Below, piece after piece: positions 1 through 7,433 of a stretch of DNA of 9,022 nucleotides. The notes beneath the pieces are model-generated. The model was given only the letters and a program-made list of their open reading frames with translations. It was not told the origin of the DNA and did no database searches. Each line of letters begins with the position of its first letter. Position 1 is the stretch's first letter. The position numbers were made by a program, and so were the translations under genes. This DNA is from Actinomycetota bacterium (lineage in GTDB: Bacteria; Actinomycetota; Actinomycetes; S36-B12). The stretch spans positions 1 to 9,022 of the forward strand of contig CANMNM010000037.1 of the NCBI GenBank assembly GCA_947499275.1. The letters are read 5' to 3'.

Positions 1-612
1 TACGTGGTTGCAGCCAAAGGTGAGAAGCGAGCTACTTGCGTTGCACTCGACTTGGGAATCAAGTCCATGACGCCCCAGCGGATGTCGCAACGAGGTATTG
101 AGGTTCACGTAGTTAACGCGAATACGACATGGGATGAAATTCTGTCCTTGAAACCGGATGGTATTTTTCTTTCAAACGGACCGGGAGATCCGGCGACGGC
201 GGTTGGCGCAATCGCGATAGTGCAGCAGGCCCTTGAAGCCAAAATGCCGTTGTTTGGGATCTGCTTTGGGAACCAAATTCTCGGTCGGGCACTTGGCCTA
301 GAGACTTACAAAATGCAATATGGTCATCGGGGGATCAATCAACCTGTCAAGGATCTCACCACGGGAAAAGTGGAAATCACGGCGCACAACCACGGATTTG
401 CAGTTCGGGCACCCGAAACATTAGAGTTCGACACCGCGTATGGTCGCGCCCGAATTACCCATATTTGTTTGAACGACAATGTCGTCGAAGGGATCGAATT
501 ACTCGGCCAGAATGCATTCAGTGTCCAGTACCATCCGGAGGCGGCAGCAGGCCCACACGATTCCGACTATCTCTTCGACCGTTTTCTAGAAAAGATGGGT
601 TCACATGCCTAA
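1..612 (+). CDS. carA: Carbamoyl phosphate synthetase small (glutaminase) subunit, 3' part only
   Basis: This subunit hydrolyses glutamine and passes ammonia to CarB for carbamoyl phosphate synthesis, which feeds pyrimidine and arginine synthesis in the cytoplasm. The frame is open from the first base, and 203 residues are visible. The family is about 380 residues long, so roughly the first 180 lie outside the window. What remains is the class I glutamine amidotransferase domain. The catalytic triad is visible: the nucleophile Cys in GICFGNQ (bases 262-264), and His and Glu in QYHPEA (532-534 and 538-540). SNGPGDPA precedes the Cys. An Asn follows where many bacteria have His (GICLGHQ); as I recall this is usual in Actinobacteria. 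The TAA stop overlaps carB by 8 bases, implying translational coupling and balanced subunit output. No frameshift is seen. The identification is secure. Confidence 0.97.
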   Translation, partial: YVVAAKGEKRATCVALDLGIKSMTPQRMSQRGIEVHVVNANTTWDEILSLKPDGIFLSNGPGDPATAVGAIAIVQQALEAKMPLFGICFGNQILGRALGLETYKMQYGHRGINQPVKDLTTGKVEITAHNHGFAVRAPETLEFDTAYGRARITHICLNDNVVEGIELLGQNAFSVQYHPEAAAGPHDSDYLFDRFLEKMGSHA

Positions 613-3600
613 GCGCGATGATATTAAGTCAGTCATGGTGATCGGATCCGGCCCAATCGTGATTGGGCAAGCCTGTGAATTTGATTACTCGGGTACACAG
701 GCGTGTCGAGTGTTGCGGGAAGAAGGGATTCGCGTGATCTTGGTCAATTCGAATCCTGCAACCATCATGACCGACCCAGAGTTCGCGGACGCCACTTACA
801 TTGAACCAATCACAACGCAATATTTGGAATTAGTGATTGCTAAGGAGCGCCCCGATGCGCTGCTACCCACGCTGGGTGGGCAAACGGCACTCAACGCTGC
901 AATCCAATTGGATAAGGCTGGGATTCTGAAAAAGTACAACGTCGAGCTCATCGGCGCCGATATTGAGGCAATCGAGAGGGGGGAAAACCGAGAGAAGTTT
1001 CGTAAAATTGTCCAAGAAATCGGTGCCGAGAGTGCGCGCTCGCATATTTGTCACACCATGCAAGACGCACTTGCTGGTGTGATTGAACTTGGCTACCCAG
1101 TGGTGGTTCGCCCTTCGTTCACCATGGGAGGTGCCGGTTCGGGAATCGCCTACGATGAGGACGATCTCGTTCGAATCGCTGGACTTGGACTCGAGGCGAG
1201 TCCAACCTCCGAGGTCTTGTTAGAAGAATCCATCATTGGGTGGAAAGAATATGAACTTGAGTTGATGCGCGACAAAAATGACAACGTGGTCGTGGTTTGT
1301 TCAATTGAAAACGTAGACCCCATGGGTGTCCACACGGGAGACTCGATCACGGTGGCCCCAGCCTTGACACTTACCGACCGCGAGTTCCAAAAGTTACGTG
1401 ACGTTGGAATTGACATCATTCGGGCAGTTGGTGTGGAGACGGGCGGATGCAATATTCAGTTCGCGATAAACCCCGACGACGGTCGTTTAATTGTTATCGA
1501 GATGAACCCACGTGTATCGAGATCTTCTGCACTGGCGTCGAAAGCAACCGGGTTCCCCATTGCAAAAATAGCGGCCCGCCTCGCAATTGGTTACTCACTT
1601 GACGAAATTCAAAACGACATAACTGCTGAGACACCCGCATCTTTTGAGCCAACACTTGATTACATTGTCGTTAAAGTTCCTCGTTTTGCGTTTGAAAAAT
1701 TTCCTGGTGCCGATACCACTTTGACAACCACTATGAAAAGCGTCGGCGAGGCCATGGCCATTGGCCGAAGTTTCCCTGAGGCACTACAAAAGGCATTGCG
1801 TTCGACTGAGCAAAAGTCAGCAATTTTTTCGTGGGAAGAGCCACGAGATGCGGCCGAGATACCTCAATTAATCGAAGATATGAAACGGCCACACGACGGA
1901 AGACTGACACTGGCCCAACGGGCCTTGTGGTTAGGCGCTACCAATGCGCAGATCCACGAGGCTACCAATATCGATCCATGGTTCCTTGATCAAATACAAC
2001 GCATCAACGAAATGGCAGATCAGATCCGTGAGAGCAGTGACCTACTTGCCCCCCTGCTTTTTGAAGCTAAGTCCCTCGGATTCAGTGACCTACAAATTGC
2101 GGGCCTGCGCGGTGTAGGAGAGGCACGCATTCGGGAGATGCGTAAACAATTAGGGGTATTCCCTGTTTTCAAGACAGTTGACACTTGCGCTGCTGAGTTT
2201 TCCGCTAAGACCCCCTATCACTATTCGTCATACGATAGTGAAACCGAAGTTGTGCCATCCGAGCGTCGAAAAATAATCATCCTCGGTTCTGGGCCCAACC
2301 GCATTGGTCAAGGAATCGAGTTCGACTATTCATGTGTGCACGCAGCAATGACACTGAGTGAAGCCGGATTTGAAACGATCATGATCAACTGCAACCCTGA
2401 GACCGTTTCCACAGACTACGACACTTCCGACCGGCTGTATTTTGAACCGTTGACATTCGAAGACGTTATGGCCGTCATTGACGCAGAAAGTGCAGCCGGT
2501 GTGCTTGTCGGTGTGATTGTGCAACTGGGTGGACAGACACCACTTGGCTTGGCTCAACCACTCGCTGATGCAGGAGTCCCCATTATTGGGACTCAGCCAG
2601 CAGCAATCCACTTGGCGGAAGATCGCGAAATGTTTTCTCAAGTATTGACCGAGGCGAAAGTCCCGGCGCCCGCGCACGGAACCGCCCGATCATTTGAGCA
2701 GGCAAGAGAGATTGCAGACCGGATCGGCTATCCCGTATTGGTTCGCCCAAGTTATGTACTTGGTGGACGTGGAATGGAAATCGTCTATGAGGAGGAAAGG
2801 CTCAAGGATTATTTGGAGAAAGCCACTCAGATTAATCCTGAGCATCCGGTTTTGGTTGACCGATTCCTCGATGACGCCGTGGAAATTGATGTTGATGCTC
2901 TCTTCGACGGAACGGATCTTTATCTGGCCGGCGTTATGGAGCACATTGAAGAGGCAGGAATTCATTCCGGTGACTCGGCATGCGTTCTGCCGCCCATCAC
3001 ATTGGGTCGGCAGGAAATTGACCGCATTCGAAAGTCGACACACGCTATTGCCGCCGGAGTGGGTGTTGTTGGGCTGATTAACATTCAGTTCGCATTGGCA
3101 TCGGACGTTCTCTATATTTTGGAAGCGAATCCACGGGCATCTCGAACCGTTCCTTTTGTTTCAAAGGCAACAGGGGTACCAATTGCCAAGGCTGCAGCTC
3201 GGATCATGGCGGGGGAAAGCATCGCGTCATTGCGAGCGATTGGGTTGCTACCGAGAGTTGGAGACGGTGGTCAACTACCGCCGGGCAGCCCAGTTTGCGT
3301 TAAAGAGGCGGTTCTTCCATTTGGTCGATTCCACGGCGTGGACACTGTCTTGGGTCCCGAAATGAAATCTACGGGTGAAGTGATGGGAATTGACTCATCA
3401 TTTGGTGTCGCTTTCGCAAAGTCCCAGGTAGCAGCTTTTTCGGGGGGACTTCCCACCCGAGGAACAGCCTTCGTCTCTCTTGCCAATCGAGATAAGCGTG
3501 CAGCGATATTCCCGATCAAACGACTTTCCGACCTTGGTTTTGACATCCTTGCGACCGAAGGCACAGCTGACATCTTGCAACGCAATAGTATTCCTGCACG

Positions 3601-3889
3601 GGTCATCAGAAAGCAGTTCGAAGGAACAGGTGCACGGGGGGAACCCACTTGCGTTGATGCCATCAATAATGGCGAAATAGATCTCATTGTTAACACTCCC
3701 TACGGAGTCGGTCCGAGAAAAGATGGGTACGAAATCCGGACAGCGGCAGTTTTGCGTGGAGTTCCCTGCATTACAACCGTGCAAGGTTTAGCGGCCGCGG
3801 TGCAGGGGATTGACTCACTTCTCCACGACCAGCCAGCAGTGAAGTCGATCCAGGAGCATGCACGGGGCTTAAATTGGGACGGCGTGTAG
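605..3889 (+). CDS. carB: Carbamoyl phosphate synthetase large subunit
   Basis: CarB makes carbamoyl phosphate from bicarbonate, CarA-derived ammonia and two ATP. The 1094-residue protein is complete; E. coli CarB has 1073. Order: first ATP-grasp half about 1-400, oligomerisation region 400-550, second ATP-grasp half 553-935, and MGS-like allosteric domain from about 950. Hand alignment places R129, R169, E215, H243, E299 and N301 at E. coli numbering. The second half is offset by one (R714, E840, N842). A segment around 876-895 is about 10 residues longer than in E. coli, as I recall for mycobacterial CarB. K964, T984, T987 and K1003 match E. coli UMP/IMP-site residues K954, T974, T977 and K993, so nucleotide control is likely (inference). 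ATG 605 is chosen because MPKRDDIKSVMVIGSGPIVIG is the standard N-terminus. One base separates it from pyrK. Confidence 0.98.
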   Translation: MPKRDDIKSVMVIGSGPIVIGQACEFDYSGTQACRVLREEGIRVILVNSNPATIMTDPEFADATYIEPITTQYLELVIAKERPDALLPTLGGQTALNAAIQLDKAGILKKYNVELIGADIEAIERGENREKFRKIVQEIGAESARSHICHTMQDALAGVIELGYPVVVRPSFTMGGAGSGIAYDEDDLVRIAGLGLEASPTSEVLLEESIIGWKEYELELMRDKNDNVVVVCSIENVDPMGVHTGDSITVAPALTLTDREFQKLRDVGIDIIRAVGVETGGCNIQFAINPDDGRLIVIEMNPRVSRSSALASKATGFPIAKIAARLAIGYSLDEIQNDITAETPASFEPTLDYIVVKVPRFAFEKFPGADTTLTTTMKSVGEAMAIGRSFPEALQKALRSTEQKSAIFSWEEPRDAAEIPQLIEDMKRPHDGRLTLAQRALWLGATNAQIHEATNIDPWFLDQIQRINEMADQIRESSDLLAPLLFEAKSLGFSDLQIAGLRGVGEARIREMRKQLGVFPVFKTVDTCAAEFSAKTPYHYSSYDSETEVVPSERRKIIILGSGPNRIGQGIEFDYSCVHAAMTLSEAGFETIMINCNPETVSTDYDTSDRLYFEPLTFEDVMAVIDAESAAGVLVGVIVQLGGQTPLGLAQPLADAGVPIIGTQPAAIHLAEDREMFSQVLTEAKVPAPAHGTARSFEQAREIADRIGYPVLVRPSYVLGGRGMEIVYEEERLKDYLEKATQINPEHPVLVDRFLDDAVEIDVDALFDGTDLYLAGVMEHIEEAGIHSGDSACVLPPITLGRQEIDRIRKSTHAIAAGVGVVGLINIQFALASDVLYILEANPRASRTVPFVSKATGVPIAKAAARIMAGESIASLRAIGLLPRVGDGGQLPPGSPVCVKEAVLPFGRFHGVDTVLGPEMKSTGEVMGIDSSFGVAFAKSQVAAFSGGLPTRGTAFVSLANRDKRAAIFPIKRLSDLGFDILATEGTADILQRNSIPARVIRKQFEGTGARGEPTCVDAINNGEIDLIVNTPYGVGPRKDGYEIRTAAVLRGVPCITTVQGLAAAVQGIDSLLHDQPAVKSIQEHARGLNWDGV
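651..668. repeat. Perfect inverted repeat near the 5' end of carB
   Basis: Arms GCCCAATC (651-658) and GATTGGGC (661-668) are exact reverse complements separated by GT. The repeat starts 47 bases into carB, over the conserved codons for GPIVIG. In mRNA it could form a short hairpin near the start. Because the protein motif is nearly invariant, part of the symmetry may come from coding constraint. No function is assigned. Confidence 0.6.
2574..2594. repeat. Perfect inverted repeat inside carB
   Basis: Arms GAGTCCC (2574-2580) and GGGACTC (2588-2594) are exact reverse complements around a 7-base loop. It lies in the second ATP-grasp half, over codons for GVPIIGT. No T-run follows, so it does not look like an intrinsic terminator. 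Its role is unknown and it may be chance. Confidence 0.55.
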
Positions 3890-3890
3890 C

Positions 3891-4760
3891 GTGGCGCCTA
3901 TGAATTCCGGGGCAATCCAGGTCAAAGGTGAAGTGCTTGATGTCCAGCGCGCCGGCAAATACTTTGTGATGTCGGTTACCGCCCCTGGACTCGCTGAACT
4001 AACCCAGCCCGGCCAGTTTGTCACCGTGAGTATGGGCGGTGAGGAGAGCTCGATGATTCTGCGCAGATCCTTTGCGATCCAGCGGGTGCAATCTCGCGGC
4101 ATGTACGGCGGGACACTGGAGTTTGTCGTTTCTCCTGTTGGAAAAGGGACTCACTGGTTGACCAAACTCCGTCGCCATGATCCCTTAGATTTGGTCGGGC
4201 CATTAGGAAAACCATTTTCCTTACCGACGAAAGCAGTCTCGTGCGTTCTCGTTGGAGGCGGTTATGGTTCGGCACCCTTAATCATGTTGGCGGAAAGTTT
4301 GCGTGATCGCGGTTGTCGGGTTGACACAATTATTGGGGCTTCCACCGAAATGAAATTGTATGGAGAACTTGAATTAAAGCGTGTTTCAACTTCGCTCACT
4401 TTGACGACCGAAGATGGCACCGCTGGAATCCAAGGTCGGACCACTGATGCTCTGGTAACTATCTTGGATTCCGCACAAGTGGATGTCGTCTACGCATGTG
4501 GTCCGATGCCCATGTTGGCGAGTGTCGCCGAGGAGTCCACTGCGCGTAAAGTGTTCAGCCAGTGTTCGGTTGAAGAGTCAATGGCGTGCGGAATCGGCGT
4601 CTGCATGACGTGCGTGCTCCCTGTTATAGGTGACGACGGTGTCACCCGAATGCTGCGCTCATGTGTCGACGGCCCCGTATTTCGAGGCGATCGTGTGCGA
4701 TGGTCCGACGTTGGCACCATCCCCGACGGCGCGCTCGGCAAAGAGGTAGCCAGATCATGA
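3891..4760 (+). CDS. pyrK: Dihydroorotate dehydrogenase electron transfer subunit (FAD, 2Fe-2S)
   Basis: PyrK carries electrons from PyrD FMN through a 2Fe-2S cluster and FAD to NAD, making a class 1B dihydroorotate dehydrogenase. The 289-residue protein has a ferredoxin-reductase-like layout. The FAD-binding barrel contains LRRSFAI (57-63) and LGKPF (105-109); the nucleotide-binding fold has GGGYGSAPL (122-130) and ACGPMPML (202-209). The cluster loop has C233, C238, C241 and C258 in the PyrK pattern ACGIGVCMTC plus RSC. Oddity: the flavin motif is usually RRPxSI, so the normal Pro and Ser are Ser and Ala here. GTG 3891 is one base after the carB stop, with only a weak upstream GGGACGG. ATG 3900 would trim three residues and cannot be excluded. 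The stop overlaps pyrD by 4 bases, as expected for two subunits of one complex. Confidence 0.95.
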   Translation: MAPMNSGAIQVKGEVLDVQRAGKYFVMSVTAPGLAELTQPGQFVTVSMGGEESSMILRRSFAIQRVQSRGMYGGTLEFVVSPVGKGTHWLTKLRRHDPLDLVGPLGKPFSLPTKAVSCVLVGGGYGSAPLIMLAESLRDRGCRVDTIIGASTEMKLYGELELKRVSTSLTLTTEDGTAGIQGRTTDALVTILDSAQVDVVYACGPMPMLASVAEESTARKVFSQCSVEESMACGIGVCMTCVLPVIGDDGVTRMLRSCVDGPVFRGDRVRWSDVGTIPDGALGKEVARS

Positions 4761-5812
4761 CAGGTGCGGTCATTGTTACCGGAAAATCCGCAGGCGTTGC
4801 AGATGATTCCTCATTTGATTTCACTACCAATGTCGGCTCATTGGAATTAAACACTCCAATTTTGACAGCGTCAGGTTGTGCCGCGGCGGGACGTGAATTG
4901 GACAACTACTTTGACATAACTGCAATCGGTGGCATTGTCACCAAGAGCATCATGTTGGCTCCGCGATCAGGTCGCGCAACTCCTCGCATGGCAGAAACAC
5001 CAAGCGGAATGCTTAATTCAATTGGTTTACAGGGTCCTGGAGTCGAGAGTTTTATTGAAAATGACCTTGCCTGGTTGCAGCAACGTGGAGCTCGCACGAT
5101 CGTATCTATCGCTGGGGGGAGCGCTGACGAATTTGGCAAAGTAGCAGCAAAACTCCGGGTTGCGGGTGGCTTTGATGCAATAGAAGTGAATATCTCTTGT
5201 CCCAATGTTGAAGACCGAGGTCAAGTTTTTGCCTGCAACGCAGAGGCTGCCGCGCAGGTTATTCAAACTGTCCGGCGAAATAGTGACAACAGGATCCCAA
5301 TTTTTGCAAAACTCTCACCCGATGTAACCGACATAGTCGAGATTGCCGCTTCTGTTGCACAAGCTGGTGCAAATGGAGTCTCGGTAATTAATACGTTATT
5401 GGGAATGGTCATTGACACGAACTCAATGCGACCAGCTTTAGCCGGCGTTACCGGCGGGCTTTCCGGTCCCGCGATTAGACCGGTTGCTGTTCGGTGCATC
5501 TGGCAGATCCGAAGCGCGCTCCCGGATTTACCCATTATCGGAATGGGAGGGGTGCGTTCAGGGCACGATGCACTCGAAATGGTTCTGGCCGGAGCAAATG
5601 CAGTATCTGTTGGTACGTCTATCTTTAATGATCCATCGGCACCAATGCGCATCCAAAATGAATTGGAGCAAGAATTGCGCAGCCGTGGTTTTAGCAAATT
5701 TTCGCAGGCCGTCTCGTATGCGCATCGCGACGTTGACCACACGTTTCAGATTGCGGCATCAACTGATGTGGCTAATCACGCCGATGAGGATTGGGACTTC
5801 ATCTCCGAGTAG
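4757..5812 (+). CDS. pyrD: Dihydroorotate dehydrogenase catalytic subunit, class 1B
   Basis: PyrD oxidises dihydroorotate to orotate using FMN. The 351-residue protein is a TIM barrel of the soluble class 1 type. It shows VTKSI (61-65, FMN-contacting Lys), NSIGLQGPG (87-95), NISCPN (145-150) with the class 1 catalytic base Cys148, FAKLSPDV (183-190), and the FMN-phosphate region GMGGVRSG to GTSIF (262-290). Class 2 enzymes use Ser and carry an N-terminal membrane helix, which is absent. Overlap with pyrK makes class 1B the best call. It is about 40 residues longer than Bacillus PyrD, with a leader of about 20 residues and an acidic C-terminal tail after about residue 323. ATG 4757 is chosen because it overlaps the pyrK stop (ATGA) and AGAGG lies 10 bases upstream. 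The frame extends upstream to 4661, but that part is Arg-rich and unlike the family. Confidence 0.96.
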   Translation: MTGAVIVTGKSAGVADDSSFDFTTNVGSLELNTPILTASGCAAAGRELDNYFDITAIGGIVTKSIMLAPRSGRATPRMAETPSGMLNSIGLQGPGVESFIENDLAWLQQRGARTIVSIAGGSADEFGKVAAKLRVAGGFDAIEVNISCPNVEDRGQVFACNAEAAAQVIQTVRRNSDNRIPIFAKLSPDVTDIVEIAASVAQAGANGVSVINTLLGMVIDTNSMRPALAGVTGGLSGPAIRPVAVRCIWQIRSALPDLPIIGMGGVRSGHDALEMVLAGANAVSVGTSIFNDPSAPMRIQNELEQELRSRGFSKFSQAVSYAHRDVDHTFQIAASTDVANHADEDWDFISE

Positions 5813-5820
5813 TTGGTTCA

Positions 5821-5830
5821 GGAAAGAAGG
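5821..5830 (+). promoter_or_regulatory. Ribosome binding site of pyrF
   Basis: The purine-rich stretch GGAAAGAAGG ends 6 bases before ATG 5837, in the 24-base gap after pyrD. It decides the start against the in-frame TTG at 5813, which lies upstream of it. Confidence 0.75.
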
Positions 5831-5836
5831 CTCTTG

Positions 5837-6523
5837 ATGGGAACCGCCCCAATTGCAATTGCGCTTGATTCGCGAGAGATCGAAGAGTTGCGCGAATACA
5901 TAGCGCAGACTCGCGAGATTGTTTCCACACTAAAAATTGGTTTGGAAACGTTTTATCGCATTGGTGCTGACGCGATTGACCTTGTTCGCGAAAGTGGATG
6001 TGACTTGTTTCTTGACGTGAAGCTGCACGACATCCCGAATACGGTCGCCGGCGCTGCTGCGGCGCTTGCCCGCTATTCGCCGAAATACCTGACCGTGCAC
6101 GCTTCCGGTGGACCAGAAATGGTGAGAGCCGCATGTGTGGCAATGCCCGAGACCTACATAACAGCGGTGACGGTGTTGACAAGTCTTGATGACCAGACCC
6201 TGCGCGAAGTCGGGATTTGTACGCCAGCACTTGATACCGTCTTGCGTCAAGCAGTGTCCGCCGTTGAAGCCGGGGCAAGAGCAATTGTGTGTTCACCACT
6301 TGAAGTAGCCCTGGTTCGCTCTGAGGTTGGCTGTGACATTGTGTTAATCACTCCCGGAGTGCGTCCAGCCGGCGCGGCCCCCGATGATCAAAAAAGGGTG
6401 ATGACCCCGAAAGAGGCACTTGCGGCGGGAGCAGACCTGCTTGTGATCGGTCGCCCGATTACCGGTGCGGTGAATATTAATTCAGCTGCGCTTGCAATTG
6501 CTCGAGAAATTGACCCATTGTGA
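5837..6523 (+). CDS. pyrF: Orotidine 5'-phosphate decarboxylase, short (type 1) form
   Basis: PyrF decarboxylates orotidine monophosphate to UMP, the last de novo pyrimidine step. The 228-residue length fits the short type 1 family. Starting at ATG 5837, D11 lies in ALDS, K33 in LKIG, and D60, K62 and D65 in the catalytic DVKLHD motif, followed by IPNT. TPGVRP (172-177) and IGRPITGA (204-211), with R206 as phosphate ligand, complete the site. Mycobacteria and Streptomyces carry, as I recall, a longer type 2 PyrF of about 270-280 residues in the same gene position, so the form here differs. Placement after pyrD fits the pathway, although pyrE is not in the window. The TGA stop lies within a 4-base GTGA overlap with gmk, so the housekeeping genes are probably on the same transcript. 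Confidence 0.97.
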   Translation: MGTAPIAIALDSREIEELREYIAQTREIVSTLKIGLETFYRIGADAIDLVRESGCDLFLDVKLHDIPNTVAGAAAALARYSPKYLTVHASGGPEMVRAACVAMPETYITAVTVLTSLDDQTLREVGICTPALDTVLRQAVSAVEAGARAIVCSPLEVALVRSEVGCDIVLITPGVRPAGAAPDDQKRVMTPKEALAAGADLLVIGRPITGAVNINSAALAIAREIDPL

Positions 6524-7113
6524 GCGGATCAATCGAGGAATCCCAACTAATTGCCCCATTGATTGTTGTATCGGGTCCTTCCGGGGTTGGCAAAAGTACC
6601 GTGGTTGCCCGTGCGCTTGAGTTGAACCCGAAGCTATGGCTGTCCGTGTCAGCCACAACTCGTGCACCTCGAGTAGGGGAAGTTGATGGCATCTCGTACT
6701 CGTTCGTCTCGGGTACGCAATTTTCTGAGATGGTTGATTCTGGCCACATGCTGGAGTGGGCGCAATATGCCGGGAATCGTTACGGAACTCCAAGTGAGCC
6801 GGTTCAGGCCAGACGTGAAGCCGGTGTGCCGGTAATTTTGGAGATTGAAGTGAAGGGTGCCCGCCAAGTTCGGGAGAAGGCACCGGATGCAATTCTGGTG
6901 TTCATTGCCCCTCCGAGTGTGGCCGAATTGGATGCCCGATTGCGAAAAAGGGGGACGGAAGACGAGGCGGCTCTTGCAGACCGGCTAGAGATCGCCCACG
7001 AAGAAATGGCGGCAATGTCAGAGTTCGACCATGTTCTGGTCAATGCCGATGTCAGCCTCACCGCCACCGCCTTGCTAGAGTTCTGTTCTGACCCCCGAAA
7101 TGAGGATTCATGA
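6520..7113 (+). CDS. gmk: Guanylate kinase
   Basis: Gmk phosphorylates GMP to GDP with ATP, an essential step to GTP and dGTP. The 197-residue length is normal. It has the P-loop GPSGVGKST (19-27), the GMP-binding stretch SATTRAPRVGEVDG (44-57) with Y60 just after it, MLEW (77-80), NRYGT (86-90), EIEVKGARQV (108-117), and a lid with RLRKRG (140-145) followed by R155. GTG 6520 overlaps the pyrF stop. The next in-frame candidate, TTG 6559, would leave only five residues before the P-loop and lacks a suitably placed ribosome binding site. No strong site precedes the GTG either, so translation probably depends on coupling to pyrF (inference). In mycobacteria and Streptomyces the nucleoid protein gene mihF normally lies just upstream; it is absent here. 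The gene overlaps rpoZ by 4 bases. Confidence 0.97.
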   Translation: MSGSIEESQLIAPLIVVSGPSGVGKSTVVARALELNPKLWLSVSATTRAPRVGEVDGISYSFVSGTQFSEMVDSGHMLEWAQYAGNRYGTPSEPVQARREAGVPVILEIEVKGARQVREKAPDAILVFIAPPSVAELDARLRKRGTEDEAALADRLEIAHEEMAAMSEFDHVLVNADVSLTATALLEFCSDPRNEDS

Positions 7114-7433
7114 ACGCACGCCCTGAAGGCATCACCCATCCCTCCATTGACGACCTCCTGACCAAGACCGACTCGAAGTTCTCCCTGGTCAGTTATGCCG
7201 CTAAGCGAGCTCGTCAGATCAATGCTTACTACGCCCAATTGGGTGAAGGACTCCTCGAATACATTGGGCCACTGGTTGAGACCCAGGCTCAAGAGAAGCC
7301 ACTTTCGATTTCCCTGCGTGAGATTGATGCGGGTCTGCTGACTTCTGCGCGCACATTCCCTGAATCACAGATTGCATCTGGTGGAACCGATAACGGTCTC
7401 ACGGCTGCAAGCGTCGAGGTTGAGAAGGACTAA
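7110..7433 (+). CDS. rpoZ: DNA-directed RNA polymerase omega subunit
   Basis: Omega helps assemble and stabilise the beta' subunit of RNA polymerase. The 107-residue protein matches the actinobacterial form: HPSIDDLL (10-17), the signature DSKFSLVSYAAKRARQIN (21-38), GPLV (53-56) and KPLSISLREI (63-72). After about residue 82 comes a tail of roughly 25 residues, rich in Ser, Gly and Thr and ending acidic, which I do not recognise as conserved and which is probably disordered. ATG 7110 overlaps the gmk stop in ATGA. GAGGA lies only 3 bases before it, a tight spacing, so reinitiation after gmk may matter. A gmk-rpoZ-coaBC order is common in Actinobacteria and supports the call. coaBC starts one base after the stop. 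Confidence 0.96.
   Translation: MNARPEGITHPSIDDLLTKTDSKFSLVSYAAKRARQINAYYAQLGEGLLEYIGPLVETQAQEKPLSISLREIDAGLLTSARTFPESQIASGGTDNGLTAASVEVEKD
7425..7429 (+). promoter_or_regulatory. Ribosome binding site that fixes the TTG start of coaBC
   Basis: AAGGA, in the longer GAGAAGGA, sits 5 bases before TTG 7435 and inside the last codons of rpoZ. Good spacing plus the family N-terminus PRVILGVCGGIAAYK immediately after support TTG 7435 over the upstream in-frame TTG at 7372. Confidence 0.75.

Noticed and set aside
2694..3077. 127-codon plus-strand frame inside carB in another phase
   Set aside because: It is out of phase with the conserved second ATP-grasp half, with Trp/Arg/Met-rich translation and no known domain.
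3271..3784. Overlapping minus-strand open frames of 141 and 128 codons opposite the carB 3' part
   Set aside because: Two such frames overlap each other over a conserved CarB domain, which is expected from codon bias; neither shows a motif.
4321..4326. TTGACA hexamer inside pyrK as an internal promoter
   Set aside because: No matching -10 hexamer lies 16-18 bases downstream; similar TTGACA strings occur elsewhere in the coding sequence by chance.
4661..4756. Upstream extension of the pyrD frame
   Set aside because: It would overlap pyrK by 100 bases and add an Arg-rich leader absent from the family; ATG 4757 at the pyrK stop is a far better start.
5799..6299. 166-codon open frame on the minus strand opposite pyrF
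   Set aside because: It lies entirely over the pyrD end and pyrF, has no recognisable domain, and its Arg/Gln/Ser-rich composition is typical of the reverse of a well-coded gene.
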